NCBI GenBank assembly: GCA_910589415.1 | Contig: OU342637.1 | Coordinates: 32,642,162-32,706,161 of the forward strand | From: Malachius bipustulatus | Taxonomy: Eukaryota > Arthropoda > Insecta > Coleoptera > Melyridae | Length of the DNA stretch: 64,000 nucleotides | Direction of reading: 5' to 3' | Position numbers and translations under genes: made by a program | In this document: positions 44,141 through 56,703 of the stretch, piece after piece | Position numbering within the stretch: position 1 is the stretch's first letter | Layout of the letters: the number at the start of each line of letters is the position of its first letter | Notes under the pieces: generated by a model | Told to the model about the DNA's origin: nothing | The model's database searches: none | Seen by the model: only the letters and a program-made list of their open reading frames with translations

Positions 44141-45719
44141 TTGATTCATACCATCTTTGAGAGTACAGTTGGAGGTGTTGCTCCATTCCTCTTTCGTAGA
44201 CAGTTTCCTGATGAAGTTCCTCTCGAAACTGAATTTCTTAATAGTTTTGCCTTTTGGGAGTGTCAGGAGACTGCCAAAATAGATTGCCCAATTAACAAGT
44301 TAGATAATTTCGACATTTCTGGACATTTGATTTCATACCTACCCAAATGAATGTCGTAACAAGCCTGTTCAATCTTAATTTTGAGGCATCTGTGGTATAT
44401 TGTCTAAGTTTTTGAAAATGAGCCATATTTCTTTAAGTGTGATCCTGATTTTTAATTTTCCCTGTCCTATATCCTGGTATCTATCCAGAGGTAAATTTCT
44501 GGTGTGTTAATGCTCTGTTGTTGCCTCAGAGAGAGAGAGAGAGAGAGAAGAGTCGTTTCCTGTCATGTGTTTTGTCCAAAAACACTAAACTTTCAAAGTT
44601 ACTTTCAAGCACTAGAAATCGCCAGGATATCAAAATCTGGCCAAATCATATGAATACTTGAGGCCGGTTGTTTGTAAAAGGGTGCCCAAACCATATAAAA
44701 TAGAAAAAGAAGAAGAGTCTTGCTTAGATATCAAAAGACGCTCGTAATTATAGATGGAGGGAGTTTATATGGGGACGCATTGAAAATCAGAAGTTCGTGG
44801 GAGTCTTTTGTGGATATTTGTCGGAATAATTCTTTGAGCATATCCTTTAATATTTCAACATCACAAAGTCCAATAAATGAAGCTTAAAGAAATTTCAGGA
44901 ACCAGAGACTATCGAGAGTGATCCCAGATCTTGATACACGATTTGATGAACCATGGCTACAGTTGACTGTTACCAGCTTGTTCCTTCGTCTTGTCCCGCA
45001 ATAAATTCCCTACATCTTTTACGGACGTTTTTAAGACATGCACGACTTTTCCTATACACTTCCATGGATGGCCATGAAAAGCAAAATCCTTTGATTTCAA
45101 AAACCGAATAATGCGCGATTTTTGCAACTAGGGTTTCAAACAAATAATTTCAAATAGCTGAGCGACAGCTGTTTGGGAAGGGGGGGGGGGGGGGAACTAT
45201 AATCGCCCGAATAGTTTTTCCGGGCACCAGCTTTTTGGAAACCTTACTTTTGAGTCACCATTATCACTGGTTGCACAGCTTCTTAGTCGCGTAATGGTTA
45301 TTTGACACTTGTACTATCACGAAAACTCCCGTTGTATTTATTATTGATTCCCCTTTGCTTACGAGAGCAATGGCAGCATGAAATCATGCCAAACCTAATA
45401 TTTAAAAAGCAATTGAAGTTTTATTATCATGTAATGTGAGTGCAGTCGAAGTCCCTGAGGAATAATGACGCTCTAATTATACATTCTAACAGCAGCAGAG
45501 AGAAACTAGCACGCGTAATGGAGATTTAATGGAAGCAAAAAAACCTTCTTGCGCATCAATCGCAGAAATAGTGTATTTTTATGCGATTCAATTCTGAATA
45601 TTTTCACCGCTTTCTAAATTGGCTTTCTGAAATTTTACATAGTCAGGTGATATTCACTGACATTGCATTTCATTTCGTTTTAAACCGTGCCTTAGAATGA
45701 ATTTTTAAATATAACAAAA
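44141..45719. other. No gene recognised; (AG)n at 44527-44549
   Basis: It may include more of the LINE relic at its left edge. A G run of about 16 lies at 45180-45195. Confidence 0.4.
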
Positions 45720-47185
45720 CAAAAAAAAAACATTGGCAAAATTGAACAATTTTGGCCCATTTCCTATGCCCGCCACTGGCTAACTTTACTTAAAAAATAC
45801 TATTTTTTAGACTACCTTTTATAGAACGGAAAAAGTGAAAGGGGAGCTTTGAAAACCGAAAATTTTAAATTTTAGAGGAATAAACATAATATGTAAAAGT
45901 ATTCTAATATCTCCGCCATTTTTTTATTTGCTTCTTGAAATTTTTCATAGTTAAGGGTTATTAGTTCAGTCAAAATTTCAGTTCATATCCTCAAAAAATA
46001 GGTATGTTCATAAACGGTTATAGAAATTTAGCCTTTTTTCCCTTTTCCTACCCACGCCACTGGCTTAATAATAAAAATATTGCAAATTTTATTGCAATAT
46101 TTTAACTCAATATTTTATAACTCAAATTTCAAATAATTTTCTTCCAGTAATGTTAATTTCGTTTAAAAGTTTTTGTTTCTAACTGGCTTATTTAGGGGTT
46201 TAAAATCTATCAATTTTTCCTAAAATTGAAAAGGCCGCCATTTTGGAACGGCTCTTCTGATTTAACTCAAATGCAGTACCATACGACTACTTTCAGTTAT
46301 CTTACTACCAAAAAAATTTCAGCCCCCTAGATTAAAAACAGCGACCAGAAACCGTGCCTCATACCCGTTTTTTTTTTTTGAAATTTGGAGAGACACGTTG
46401 TAAAAGTAGCGCAATTTTAGGTAAATGTTTTTTTGTGAAAATCAAACGTCATCCCTAAGTTTCACAAAAGTAAAAAATTTCGTTCATTAATCTTGAAAAA
46501 TTAAGCTACTGGAGCGTTCTTAAAATTTTAGAGAAATAAACATCATGTAAAAAAAATTCGAATATCTCGGCCATTTTTCTTACTCACTTCTTGAAATTTT
46601 TAAGTGTTAAAGGCTATTAGTATAGTTATCTACTGTAAAAATTTCAGTTCAATTGGTTCAAAAATGTGCTCATAAATTGTTAGGGAAATTTAGCCATTTT
46701 TACCACTTTCCTATCCACGCCACTGGCTTAATAATAAAAGTAATATAAATTTTGTTACATTAAATTAAATTTGAAATAATTATCTTCAAACCCTGTCGAT
46801 TTGGTTCCAAAGTTTTTTTTTCCATCTTGCTCATACAGGGGTTCAAATATTAGCAAATTTTTCAAAAATTCAAATGACCGCCATTTTGAAACCGCTCGAC
46901 CGATTTTGCTCAAGTACAATACCAGACCACTTTTTAAAGATATATTACTCCCACAAAAATTTCAGCCCCCTAGATTCAAAACTGCGACCTGAAATGAGAT
47001 GACAAAAACCGGGTTCATGGAATTTTGAAGGGACACCCTGTAGAAGTGATGGGACTTTTGGAAAGTTTTTCAACGAAAATCCAACGTCATTCCAACGTTT
47101 TACAAGGACCCAAAATTTCGTTCACTAATCTTGAAAGATAAAGCCACAGGAGCGTTTTTAAAATCGAAATTTCGCGATTTTGGAG
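45720..47185 (+). repeat. Tandem duplication of a roughly 650-bp unit (2.2 copies)
   Basis: The blocks TTTAGAGGAATAAACAT (45872), TTTAGAGAAATAAACAT (46529) and TTTGGAGAAATATAT (47176) lie 645-660 bp apart. CACGCCACTGGCTTAATAAT is at 46055 and 46717, and TTTCGTTCAYTAATCTTGAA at about 46479 and 47120. Copies are diverged. The second and third copies end in (TA)n. Confidence 0.72.
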
Positions 47186-47188
<3 letters not shown>

Positions 47189-47226
<38 letters not shown>

Positions 47227-47234
47227 TATATATA
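47189..47234 (+). repeat. (TA)n microsatellite
   Basis: About 46 bp of near-perfect TA with one AAA interruption. It borders the TGGTTCAGGATGG motif cluster, as another (TA)n does at 61515. Confidence 0.9.
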
Positions 47235-47235
47235 G

Positions 47236-47585
47236 CGCTATAGTACCATCCTGAACCAAATGTATGCTTCCGTACGGTTAATCCTGAACCAGTCGAACAA
47301 ACCTGAACCATATATGTGGTTCAGGATTGCAGACCCTTGTTAAACGACTTAGAGTGACCTCTAGATAGCGTGGTATGAATATGAAAATGGTTCAGGATGG
47401 TATGAAACTCCAAACTTTAGTTCAGCCTATTTCCGCATTTTGTGATGATGGCGCTGCAATCGCGTCGTTCATATATACATGTATATGTTTGCGTATGGGG
47501 GACAATCCTGAACCATGCGAGAGTGCCAGGGCGACAGCTCGGCTCGAGTCTTCGCCGCATGGCTCAGGATGGCCAAACCCGTTCC
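47236..47585. repeat. Cluster 1 of TGGTTCAGGATGGTA motifs in both orientations
   Basis: CCATCCTGAACCA (47246), ATCCTGAACCAG (47281), CCTGAACCAT (47302), GTGGTTCAGGATTG (47316), ATGGTTCAGGATGGTATGAA (47388), CAATCCTGAACCATG (47504) and CATGGCTCAGGATGGCC (47560). The same motif clusters at 61256-61500. Motif positions are accurate to about 10 bp. Confidence 0.7.
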
Positions 47586-48390
47586 CTCTTAGACTATTAA
47601 TATTTATTTAATAATCTAAGCTAAGCGTTCCCTGTATAAAACTCTTTTGTTCACGAATTGAATGGAATGGTGTCAGATTTCAGCGAGATGCCATGTACTT
47701 AAGATTATGGTTTCATTTGTTGTCCTGTTCATCAAAGATTGTTGTTCAATTTTTAATCAAAATAATTTACTTATACCTACCTACCTATTGTTATCTCCTT
47801 AGGTATTAGCAAGACGATTTGAGGTATTTTTCGGAATTATTTCACTTTTTCTCACTTTTTAACCACATAAAAAAAATTGCAAAAATTTTAGCATAATATA
47901 ATGACAACATAAAAACAAAATATGACGTGTCCTATATATTTTTTTTATCAAATTGAAACATTACCGAGATGAAATTTCTTGGTAAAACGTTAATGTTTTT
48001 GATTACAATTATTACAGTAGAACATTCCCACCAATGAATCAGTCTAATAATTCTTTTTATAATTTTAAACATTTTGAGAAACAGGAAACTTTCCGTTATA
48101 CGGATAATAAAAATAAAACACGAAAAATGAAGACTTAGAAAGATTTATGATATTAGTCATTTCCAAATTTCGCAAAAAGTCACAAATTGTTTAAGACTTT
48201 GAATACAACTTTTTTAAAGCGATGATTTAAAAGGATACAACAACTTTTGTAAAGTAGTGTTGTTGTAAGGCTGAGTCTTTTTATTGTATTTCGTTTCGTT
48301 GATCTTTTGCAGACATCAACTTGCGCTTATTTTTAAATGGCATGGTAAAATATTATTTGCGTTTTTTGAGATTTTTGCTACATACAGCCC
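47586..48390. other. No gene recognised
   Basis: AT-rich DNA with no family signature. Confidence 0.4.
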
Positions 48391-49172
48391 AAAGGACCCC
48401 GCATAATCCTTATGGGAATTGGCTCCCGGTTAAATTTGATGTAACTATGATGATCGGTAGTATTCAATGAGTAGCTCAGATGTCTCCATGAGCGTAGCTT
48501 CCCAAAAAGTCTTGTTCTCGAGATAAAAGTCTAAAAATTAATTTTTTCTATGACTAGGGATGAAAAATTGCGTTTAATGAAATAAACTTGTAAACAGCCG
48601 TATTAAAGGTTTAAACGCGAGAAATCTTAGATACCTAGTTCATTTGTTAAGATTGAAAAGCTGCTTCTGTATCAGTGGTTACATTTGAGGTCTGATGAGT
48701 AATTTTCGAGAATAACGGGAAAGAGTTTTCATTTTATGTTATCATAGCCTTACCAATAGCCTTGGCTGTGACTTTCAAACTGGATTTTTTTGCGCTTTTG
48801 TTTGTTGTAGTTTTTATTGTTAAAATTACGAAAATGATAAGACAAAATGAAAACTTTTCTGTTTTTCTCGAAAATGACTCAACATACCGAAAATGTAACT
48901 ACTGAAACATAGACAGCTTTTTAATCGTAACAAATGATCTCTCTAATTTTCTCTCTACAACAAGTAGGACGGCTAACACTTTAAAATATATCCGTGACTG
49001 TCATGATAGGAAAAAATCCATCTTCAGGGGTGAATATCTCGAAAACAGAACTTTTTGGGGGGGCTAAGCCCATGGAGACTTCTGATCAACTCATTGAATA
49101 CTACCGATCACCAAAGTTGCAACAAATTTAATCGGGAGCCAGTTCCCATAAGGATTCTGCGGAGTCCTTTTG
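48391..49172. mobile_element. Inverted-repeat (foldback) element, about 780 bp
   Basis: The left arm (AAAGGACCCCGCATAATCCT, TATGGGAATTGGCTCCCGG) pairs with the right arm (CGGGAGCCAGTTCCCATAAG, GATTCTGCGGAGTCCTTTT). GATCGGTAGTATTCAATGAG pairs with CTCATTGAATACTACCGATC. The arms meet near 48800. Non-coding. Confidence 0.78.
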
Positions 49173-49594
49173 TAAGAGCCTTTCTTTTCATCTATTTTAC
49201 TTCTTTTTTACTTTTTTTTACTTTTTACTTGGCTACAAAAATTACGATATTATCTCCTTTATGGTTCATAATTTAGAGACAATATTTGACTAACCGGAAG
49301 TTTTATTACATCAAAAAAGTTAAATATGCAGGGTGTAGCATGAGTCCCTTGACTCGACAGCCATAGTCTTAATAAGGTCCTTTTTTTAAGATCCTCCAAA
49401 TCCTTGAACTGTTTTGAAAATACCTTATACATATTTGTCCAAAACTCGTTTGCTTTCAAAAGCGAAAATAGGTTTTGAAGGGGAACATAAAATACAACTT
49501 TTTTGCCAAACTGGTGTTCACATATACATAAATGTTATAGATTATCTTTTAGGTCAAGGCATTACCGCAATGTGGAAAAAAAAATTACTTGAGC

Positions 49595-49819
49595 TGGCGG
49601 TGGCCTCGGGGTTAAGCGTGCAAACGGCTAAACCGCTGGACTCCCTCGGACTCAGTTCGATTCTCAGTCGCGCTCTGGTTGTCTGTGTCGTCTATTGTTA
49701 ATTGGCAAACTTGTGTCTGGGTGGAATGAGCTTGTTCTCGAATCCCTTAATTACTGGAGTGGAGCGACTTTGTTTTACCTGCATAGTTAAGACCGAAGCT
49801 CCCTCCTTTAAAAAAAAAA
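49595..49819 (+). mobile_element. tRNA-derived SINE
   Basis: The head carries a box-A-like TGGCCTCGGGGTTAAGCG and, about 50 bp on, a box-B-like AGTTCGATTCTC, the internal RNA polymerase III promoter of tRNA genes. A tRNA-unrelated body and a poly-A tail (49810-49819) follow. The tRNA fold itself is not intact, so it is not a functional tRNA gene. Target duplications were not clear. Confidence 0.72.
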
Positions 49820-51601
49820 TACTTTTTGACTAGTAATATTATAAAATTTAGCCAAATTTTGGCAATTTTTTTTCTTATTTCCTATAAAATACAGCTAATA
49901 TTTTTTTACGTAGGTACATCTTATCGTATAGCAATATTTTGTAATATTAAAATAAAATTTGGCTACTTATTATTTATTTATTTATTTTATTTTTAGGAAA
50001 TAATAAAAAATTACCAAATTTTTATAACTTTAATATGGTGGTAAAATTGCTATTTCTTATTTTTTTTATTTTTAACTTTTTCAGCATTGAGGTAAATTAT
50101 TTTTATCAGGCCTGCAAGTACTTAAAATAGAAACCAACAGACAATAATTATTATTGTACTATATTTATACTAATATTGTAATATCTATATAAATAAATAC
50201 TTACTATAAATTATTCATAATCAGTGAGTTTGGCAAAAAAATGTTGCACAATTCAAAACCTATTTTGATTTTTCTTCGTAGGTTGTTTGGTTTTCGAGTA
50301 ATTTAATTTTTTCTATAGAGGCTGGGCGCTAACAATTAATTCGAAAGCTTGACAGAGAAAAAAGAGTTTTCTTTAATTTAATTGACTGCAATCCCAAATA
50401 ATTCCTAATATCATTATACATAACTGGACAGTCGAAATTAAACTACTAATCCATTTATGATATGATATATATTTTATGATATACCTACGGATAACTCGAG
50501 GGACTCTACGGATAACCAGTTATTAGCAAAAAATATTTTTTTACTAAAGCTTTTTTTGAGGGGGGGGGGGGGGGGAGGAACGGGCTTGACTCTCAGAACT
50601 GATTTTTGTGGACTTATGTTCTATAACCTCTTCACTAACAGTTATTGAAGGAAAATCTTAGATAATATTTTTTATGAACTTTTGGTACATTTTTTACTTT
50701 ACCGACTGGGCTAATAATACTATAATAGAAAAGTAACTCGTCGGCTCATCCATCAGCTCTAACCGAACTGGGGTTGGGGTTGAAAAACCAATTCACTATT
50801 GAATCTTGTTTTTCTTATTCCTATTTTCCCGCGTTTATTGCTCATTGCCACAGAAGTGTCTGATAAATCAAATGAATATTCCATAACAATTTAAATAAAA
50901 AAAAACAATCCCTGTCGCAGTGGCGGCTATGAAGTGATATGAAGTAACTACCTACCTCTTTACCTATTTTTAATTATAAATAATGTATTTTTAAATCGGA
51001 AAAATGTTTTTTAAAATTATAATTTTCTCTTATTAGTATTAGGTAGGTATTTATTATTATTCTTTTTAATTTGAAATTTTATAGCATTTATATATCGCAT
51101 TTTATACCTAAATAAAGGTAATAAAGTATGGAGCGCCAGTCTATTTATGTATCGTAAATTATTATTGGGATCCAGGGTGTGATTTGATGTCGAATACTGG
51201 CTCACTGGCGGTAGGATTTTTTCTGAAAGACACAAACATTGTAAACATTATAGTAATAATAATTAAACTAGAGAAGTGTTGCAGCCACGGCGGACGAACC
51301 GGTCTAGCACTTCAGAATAACCCAGCACTTCTGTTTACAACATAATTCCATATTTAAAGGGTTCCACATTTGAAAGAGCATCATTATTATATTGTAATAG
51401 TTCTCCAACGCAACCTCAAGTCCTTCTTCCCGCTCGTTCTTCCTAAATAACCAATTTTTTTTTTAAGACTGTATTTTTTACTTTTTGTTCATTTTATACT
51501 TACCTACCTACTGACTTTTGCGTTTATCTTCATGACAGTTTAAATTTTGTATTTTATTTAGTTCGGATTTTGATTTCAATCAGGACAGGTCTAGGTGTTA
51601 T
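49820..51601. other. No gene; dispersed repeat family I at 50505-50720
   Basis: TTGTGGACTTATGTTCTATA, TTATTGAAGGAAAATCTTAG and TTTTTACTTTACCGACTGG recur at 56862-57062. A G run of about 17 is at 50561-50577. The rest is AT-rich and unassigned. Confidence 0.5.
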
Positions 51602-52527
51602 ACATCAGGGTGATTTATAATCAAGAAAAAAATTACACAAGTACCTATTCAGTATCAGTATTCAGTATGACACTTGAAACAAAAAACTGGTATACCTACA
51701 TTTTTTTATTTAATTAGCTTCCTTACAAAGTTATTTACAAAAACATTTTTCATTCTCCCCTTTACGAAAGTGTAACTTTCTGTCTTGATAAGACGACCGA
51801 AAGCGAAAGTAAAACATCCTAGGTGATAGGTTGCTAGGTGGTTGCTAGCTATGAAAAACTTTCGTGGCCTGGACAAAAAAGTAGAAATGTGAAATTTGAT
51901 TAACGTTTATTTAGATGGAAAATTAAATGTAAAACTACAATAAAAATTCCAGTAAATCTTTCTGGAACATACAAATAATTATTATTGTATGTTCCAGAAA
52001 GATTTACTGGAATTTGCAGCTTCTTGAATGAAATTCATTTTGAACTAAACTACGATCAAAGATTCTGAAATTATAGCGGTACAGAGTTTTAAACTTGACA
52101 GTGTCATAAATTAATAACTTAAAACTATCGTTACTATGGTAATGTTAAAACATGGCACCTTATAATAATTCCATTGTTATCACTGAATCGTATTATTTTA
52201 CTAATTTCTTCTTAATCCGTGGTTCAATATGGCAAGGGGAGAATGAAAAGTTTAATACATTACACGCTACGAAAGCTCTTTCAGGTGCTCGGAGTTTTAA
52301 ATACCATCGGCTACGCTACGCTTCGTCTCGGGTATTCAAATACACCTCACACCTAAAAGTGAACTTTCGTAGCTTGTAATGTAAATAACTATTTTCTTCT
52401 TATGTAGTATTTTAATTGCATACAGAAAACCAAAAACTAAATTCTTTATCTCAAATGGCATTCTGAACACTTGTATAAATTTATTACATAACCTACCTAA
52501 TTTTAATTATTATAAATCACCCTACAT
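51602..52527. mobile_element. Inverted-repeat element with CAGGGTGATTTATAAT ends (about 925 bp)
   Basis: CATCAGGGTGATTTATAATC at the left and, inverted, GTAGGGTGATTTATAATAAT at the right. A second pair, TTCATTCTCCCCTT (51749) and AAGGGGAGAATGAA (52235), lies inside. The exact hairpin at 51945-52014 is near the centre. Non-coding. Confidence 0.6.
51945..52014. repeat. Perfect 30-bp inverted repeat with 10-nt loop
   Basis: Arms 51945-51974 and 51985-52014 are exact reverse complements (beginning AATTCCAGTAAATCTTTCTG); the loop is ATAATTATTA. The stem shows no mismatch, unlike the diverged arms around it. Confidence 0.92.
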
Positions 52528-52614
52528 GTTTTTGCTTAAAAATATGCAATCCAGTTAGTGATATTGGTATAATACATCAGGGTTAGAACTATTTAAAGTG
52601 CCTCTACAGGGATA

Positions 52615-53125
52615 TCATAAACCATTAAAGATACGAGTTCGGTTAAATTACAGAAAAGTTGCGCTATTTTTAGATGAGTATTTTACTAAAAAAATTTTGA
52701 AATACTATCGCCAGTATTTTCGGAAATATCCTGAAAAAACTGAAAACTCTAGAAATCTAGTTTTTGACATATCATAATTTCTTATATTCACCCATAATAT
52801 GGGTGATATGGATAATATTATTTTTTTATGTCGTTCGATATGAAAAAAATAATTGAAACCAAAAATTAATAAACTTCAGAAAAAAAAATTCCAAAATTTT
52901 TACTCTAATTTTTTTCAAAGAAAAACAGAAAATTTTTCGCAGAAATAGGTCAATATGAAGTCATACTGCTTGCCTTATAGTTTTTTTAATTTCTCTATGA
53001 TATTCGGTCCAAAAAGTTGTCTTTGCTTTTAAAAGAAGAACAAAAAAAATTTAAATTTATTTTTTGAAGTTTATTAGTTTTTGTTTTCCATTATTTTTTC
53101 ATACCGAACGACATAAAAAACAAGG
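52615..53125. repeat. Imperfect palindrome related to family G
   Basis: ATGTCGTTCGATATGAAAAA (52829) is mirrored by TTTTTTCATACCGAACGACA (53094). The outer part, CGGTTAAATTACAGAAAAGT, matches the family G arm at 24725. Confidence 0.55.
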
Positions 53126-53137
53126 TAGGTAATTATT

Positions 53138-53440
53138 ACATCCGCGTGTCCTAAGTTCCATCAATTTTTTCGGGACCGAGGAGCGAAATAGGGGTGCTGG
53201 GTGGGTAAGAATCTAAAATAATAGCCATTGCAAACTAATATTAAGGTCAGAACTAAGGCCTCTTTGACACTACGGTCGAATTGCAATTTTTTTCTTCACA
53301 TTCAGGGCAAGGGAAATCTTCGAGATCAACAGTAGCACGATTATTATTTTTCATTTACATTTATTTTGCATTTGCATTCCAAAAAGCGTGACATTTGATC
53401 ACTATTATTATAGTCTGGATACGTTATGAGTGAGCTTGGG
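53138..53440 (-). repeat. Dispersed repeat family A, copy 3 (inverted, truncated)
   Basis: ATTTTTTCGGGACCGAGGAG, AAGGCCTCTTTGACACTACG and GGGAAATCTTCGAGATCAAC are the inverse of copy 1. The family A start block is missing. Confidence 0.75.
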
Positions 53441-53864
53441 AACTTATGCCGGTACTGGAGCCGGCAGATGATGAATCTGCCGCCGCCTTGCATGTTTATA
53501 TATGTATTGTTATGGTATTCCTTTTTCCTCCCTTATCTTATTTATTATTATTAATTCTATTTTTTTTTAATGTAATACCATCAACAAAAAATTTGAATTA
53601 TTCTATGAGGGAACTCTCTTTCGCAGGTGGGTTCAGATAGATATTTCAGTACTATTTTCCAAGTTTGATCAAAATAAAATATAGAAGAATTAGTTTGAAA
53701 TTATTATTATTTTTTTATAACTTGTAACTTACAAACTGTTTTTCAAAATGAAGGAAAATCTAACCTACCTAGAGCTCTGAATCTGACTATTTTCTATCTA
53801 ATAATTTAAATCAATAACTATAAATAATTTGAATTAAATAACATTCAATTTTGTGTTATCTACC

Positions 53865-54400
53865 CTACCACCATCAAACTTCCTTGCACCTTTCTCCAGG
53901 AAATTTACTCCAATTCTCCTTCTATTCTCTAACCAGCTCTGGTTGTATAGCTTTAATTTTCTATATAATTTCTTTCTACTTATTATGTCTTCTTTTCAAC
54001 GCTCATAGTATCTATATCTTCTTTATTATTTATCAAAAACCTTACTTCTTCTCTTCTTCTATAACAGCAACAGCTACCATCTCCTTTTCCAATTTCTAGT
54101 TTTCTGAAGAATTCCTTTTCCCAATATGATTTTACGTGTTCTTCTATTTTTTACTCGTCAAGATTCTTTCACCTGCTCCTTTAATTTAAAAATTTTCTTT
54201 TCGTTGCTTATATTATTCCTTGGTTTAAAACATCTCTTTTCTCCTCTATTTTCCTGCTTCCTTTTGTTCTTGCAAAATAATTTCTTTCGTCCTTTTACTT
54301 TTTTCTCGACAGATACCTACTCTTCAAAATTTCTTATTCATTAATTATTATCCCCGTGCTATCAACATCCTTCCCCTTCACTTTTTTTTATGCACTCATT
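53865..54400. other. Strongly pyrimidine-rich strand, no gene
   Basis: The plus strand is almost devoid of G and rich in CTT/TTC for more than 500 bp. The minus strand reads as Lys/Glu/Arg-rich but with stops in every frame, and may be the decayed 5' part of a retroelement. Confidence 0.45.
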
Positions 54401-56099
54401 TTTTAAACAATTCAAATATATTTATTTTTTACATTTATAATTATTAATTACTAATAATTTTTATTTGTTACAAGTCCATAAATTTAATTGTCATAATATT
54501 CAAATTAGATCCAAAAACTTGAAATCACCGGTTCTTACAGCTGAACCCAATTTTTCATTACAGTATACAGGGTGTTATGTAATTGAATGTCAATATTTAA
54601 GGGGGTGATTTTTGGGTCCATTTTAAGAAGAAAACTTCATAATAACGTATGTCCTAAGAGTCTTAACTTTTGAGATGCAGGGCGGTAAAGTTTTATTAAA
54701 ATAAATAATTTTTTCGTAATATCTGTAATACAATTTTAAACGATTTCACCAAGATTTAAATAATGACAGTGATATTTAATTGACAGTTGGTGGAGTGTCT
54801 TTATAAGATACCATTTCTCACCCTGGCAGGGATTATTTCTTTTTAAATTTTACTGACTAGTATTTATTTAATTCCTCTGGCACTTCTTGTCAGTCCCGAT
54901 AATAAACTGGTATGGCAATAATACATTGGCGGTTAGTAATCAGGACAAAGTGCGGGAAGAATTATTATGACATCGGGAAAATAGGACTTATAGGATAATA
55001 AACAAGTTGAGGTTGTGTATTATTGCTTTCAAGGATGAGAAGAATATGTTTGTATTGTTTATATTGAATTAACAAAACAAAAATAATATTATTTTTTCAA
55101 CATTTACCATTTTTGTGTCTTTTCCAAAGCGAATTTTTGAATCTACAAAAATGTGTTTCTAAATAGAGTAAAATAAACTGGAGGACGTGTAGATAAAGCT
55201 AAAATATTTAGAAAGTTTAAATAATTTTTTTTCCGAAAATGCTTTTTAACCGAGATACAGGGTGTTTAATATCGTTAAGTATCGTTATTACGAAACTGGT
55301 TTTTATTTTATCTTTTTACAGAGTGGACCAATAAAGGGAAAAATTCTATAGGTATAACCGAAGCACCCAGTGGAGTAGAATCCGAGGTCACAGCACAGGG
55401 CAGCTTTTTTCTCGTTGAAAATTTCTGAACCGGTTTTTAATTTTTTTTTTTTTTTTCGTTTTTCAGAATGCCAGATTTAATTGCTATAAAAAAGCAATAC
55501 TTTCAAAATTTTTAATAACCGTTTTCAATAAAAAACCAATTGTAGCGTTTTAAACATTTTTTTATTTTTTTATTAGTTTAAGATAAGTTTCATGAATTTT
55601 GAGGCTTGTAGATAAAGCTGGAATACGAAGAAAGTTTAATTTTTTTTAATTTCCTCTCCACTGATTTCGATAAAAATTCAAGTGAAGCTTTTTTAATAAC
55701 ATTTTTTTATTAATCATATTTTAATTTAATCGTCTAAGATAAGTACCCTAAATTGAAGGGCTTTTAGATAAAGCTAAAAGATGAAGAAAGCTCAAATAAA
55801 TTTCGTTTCGAAAATGTTTTTTAACCGAGATACAGCGTGTTTCAAGTGTCATTTACAAAACAAGTTTTTCAGCACCCCGTATCTCGGATAAAAACAACAT
55901 TTTGGGGAAAAAATATTTGATGATGATGCGGTGCGCGTCCTATCAAAATTTTGAAAGTATGGGTACTTTATAGCAATTTAATCTGGCATATACCCACAAT
56001 TTTTCCACATACGAGTTATCAAATAGAAAACCTGTAAGTATACAAAAATTCAGAATTATTGATCCACTCTGTAGAAAGATTTTGAACATAACGATACAG
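54401..56099. other. No gene; diverged short repeats
   Basis: A block like GATAAAGCTRRAAT-AAGAAAGTT occurs near 55190, 55608 and 55768. AACCGAGATACAGSGTGTTT occurs at 55247 and 55829, and inverted as CCCGTATCTCGG at 55876. A solitary TACAGGGTGTTATGTAATTG is at 54566. Confidence 0.45.
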
Positions 56100-56703
56100 T
56101 ACAGGGTGTCCCGTATCGTTATGTTCAAAATTCTTGAGCACATAGTAGGCTTAATTTTCAACCCAAAAAACCCAAAAGTGACAGGTCTATCTCGTTACGA
56201 AGTTACAGGTCTAAGAAAATGATGACTAGTAAATAACAAGATTCAACTTTGTAAGCCACACAAAGACATGTGTTGTGGTTTAGGCTAATAATTTATTGTA
56301 ATGGTAACGACATGAGTAAACGTCACCGAAATAAACATTAGTAGAGGTTTCCCTGCTCATACGAAATGGCATTAGGATTCAAAAGGATGCGGCACCAGCA
56401 TATTTCGGAATTGGTGTTTGTAACTAAATACCAGAGAGAAATTATTATTTGATCGTATTCAGCAAGCTGGTCAAGAGATAGGTACGCGAAAAAAGACGAG
56501 AAAACTGTTACTTTTGCAATAGGCCTTCGAGCATAAGCTTGTATTCAGCAAGGAATATGACATTTTAAACACATGATAAACTAAAGATTTGGTCAATAAA
56601 ATAAGTTTTATGTGGTTTTAAAAGTTAAATCTGGTATTTACTAGACAGTATTTTCTTAGGCCTGTAACTTCGTAACGAATGCAGATAGACCTGCCACTTT
56701 TGC
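56100..56703 (+). mobile_element. Family C element, copy 2 (right end missing)
   Basis: TACAGGGTGTCCCGTATCGT through the interior to CAGATAGACCTGCCACTTTT, with the same order as 19038-19677 except that the middle is inverted relative to it. It stops abruptly at 56703. Just before it, 56079-56098 is the inverse of its own start, making a short palindrome. Confidence 0.72.

Noticed and set aside
49595..49670. tRNA gene
   Set aside because: Box A and box B are recognisable, but the acceptor and anticodon stems do not pair convincingly, and a tRNA-unrelated body with poly-A follows, so it is a SINE.
53851..54344. Hydrophobic 72-82-codon plus-strand frames as membrane proteins
   Set aside because: Phe/Leu-rich translation is expected from a C/T-only strand; there is no domain, splice or repeat evidence.
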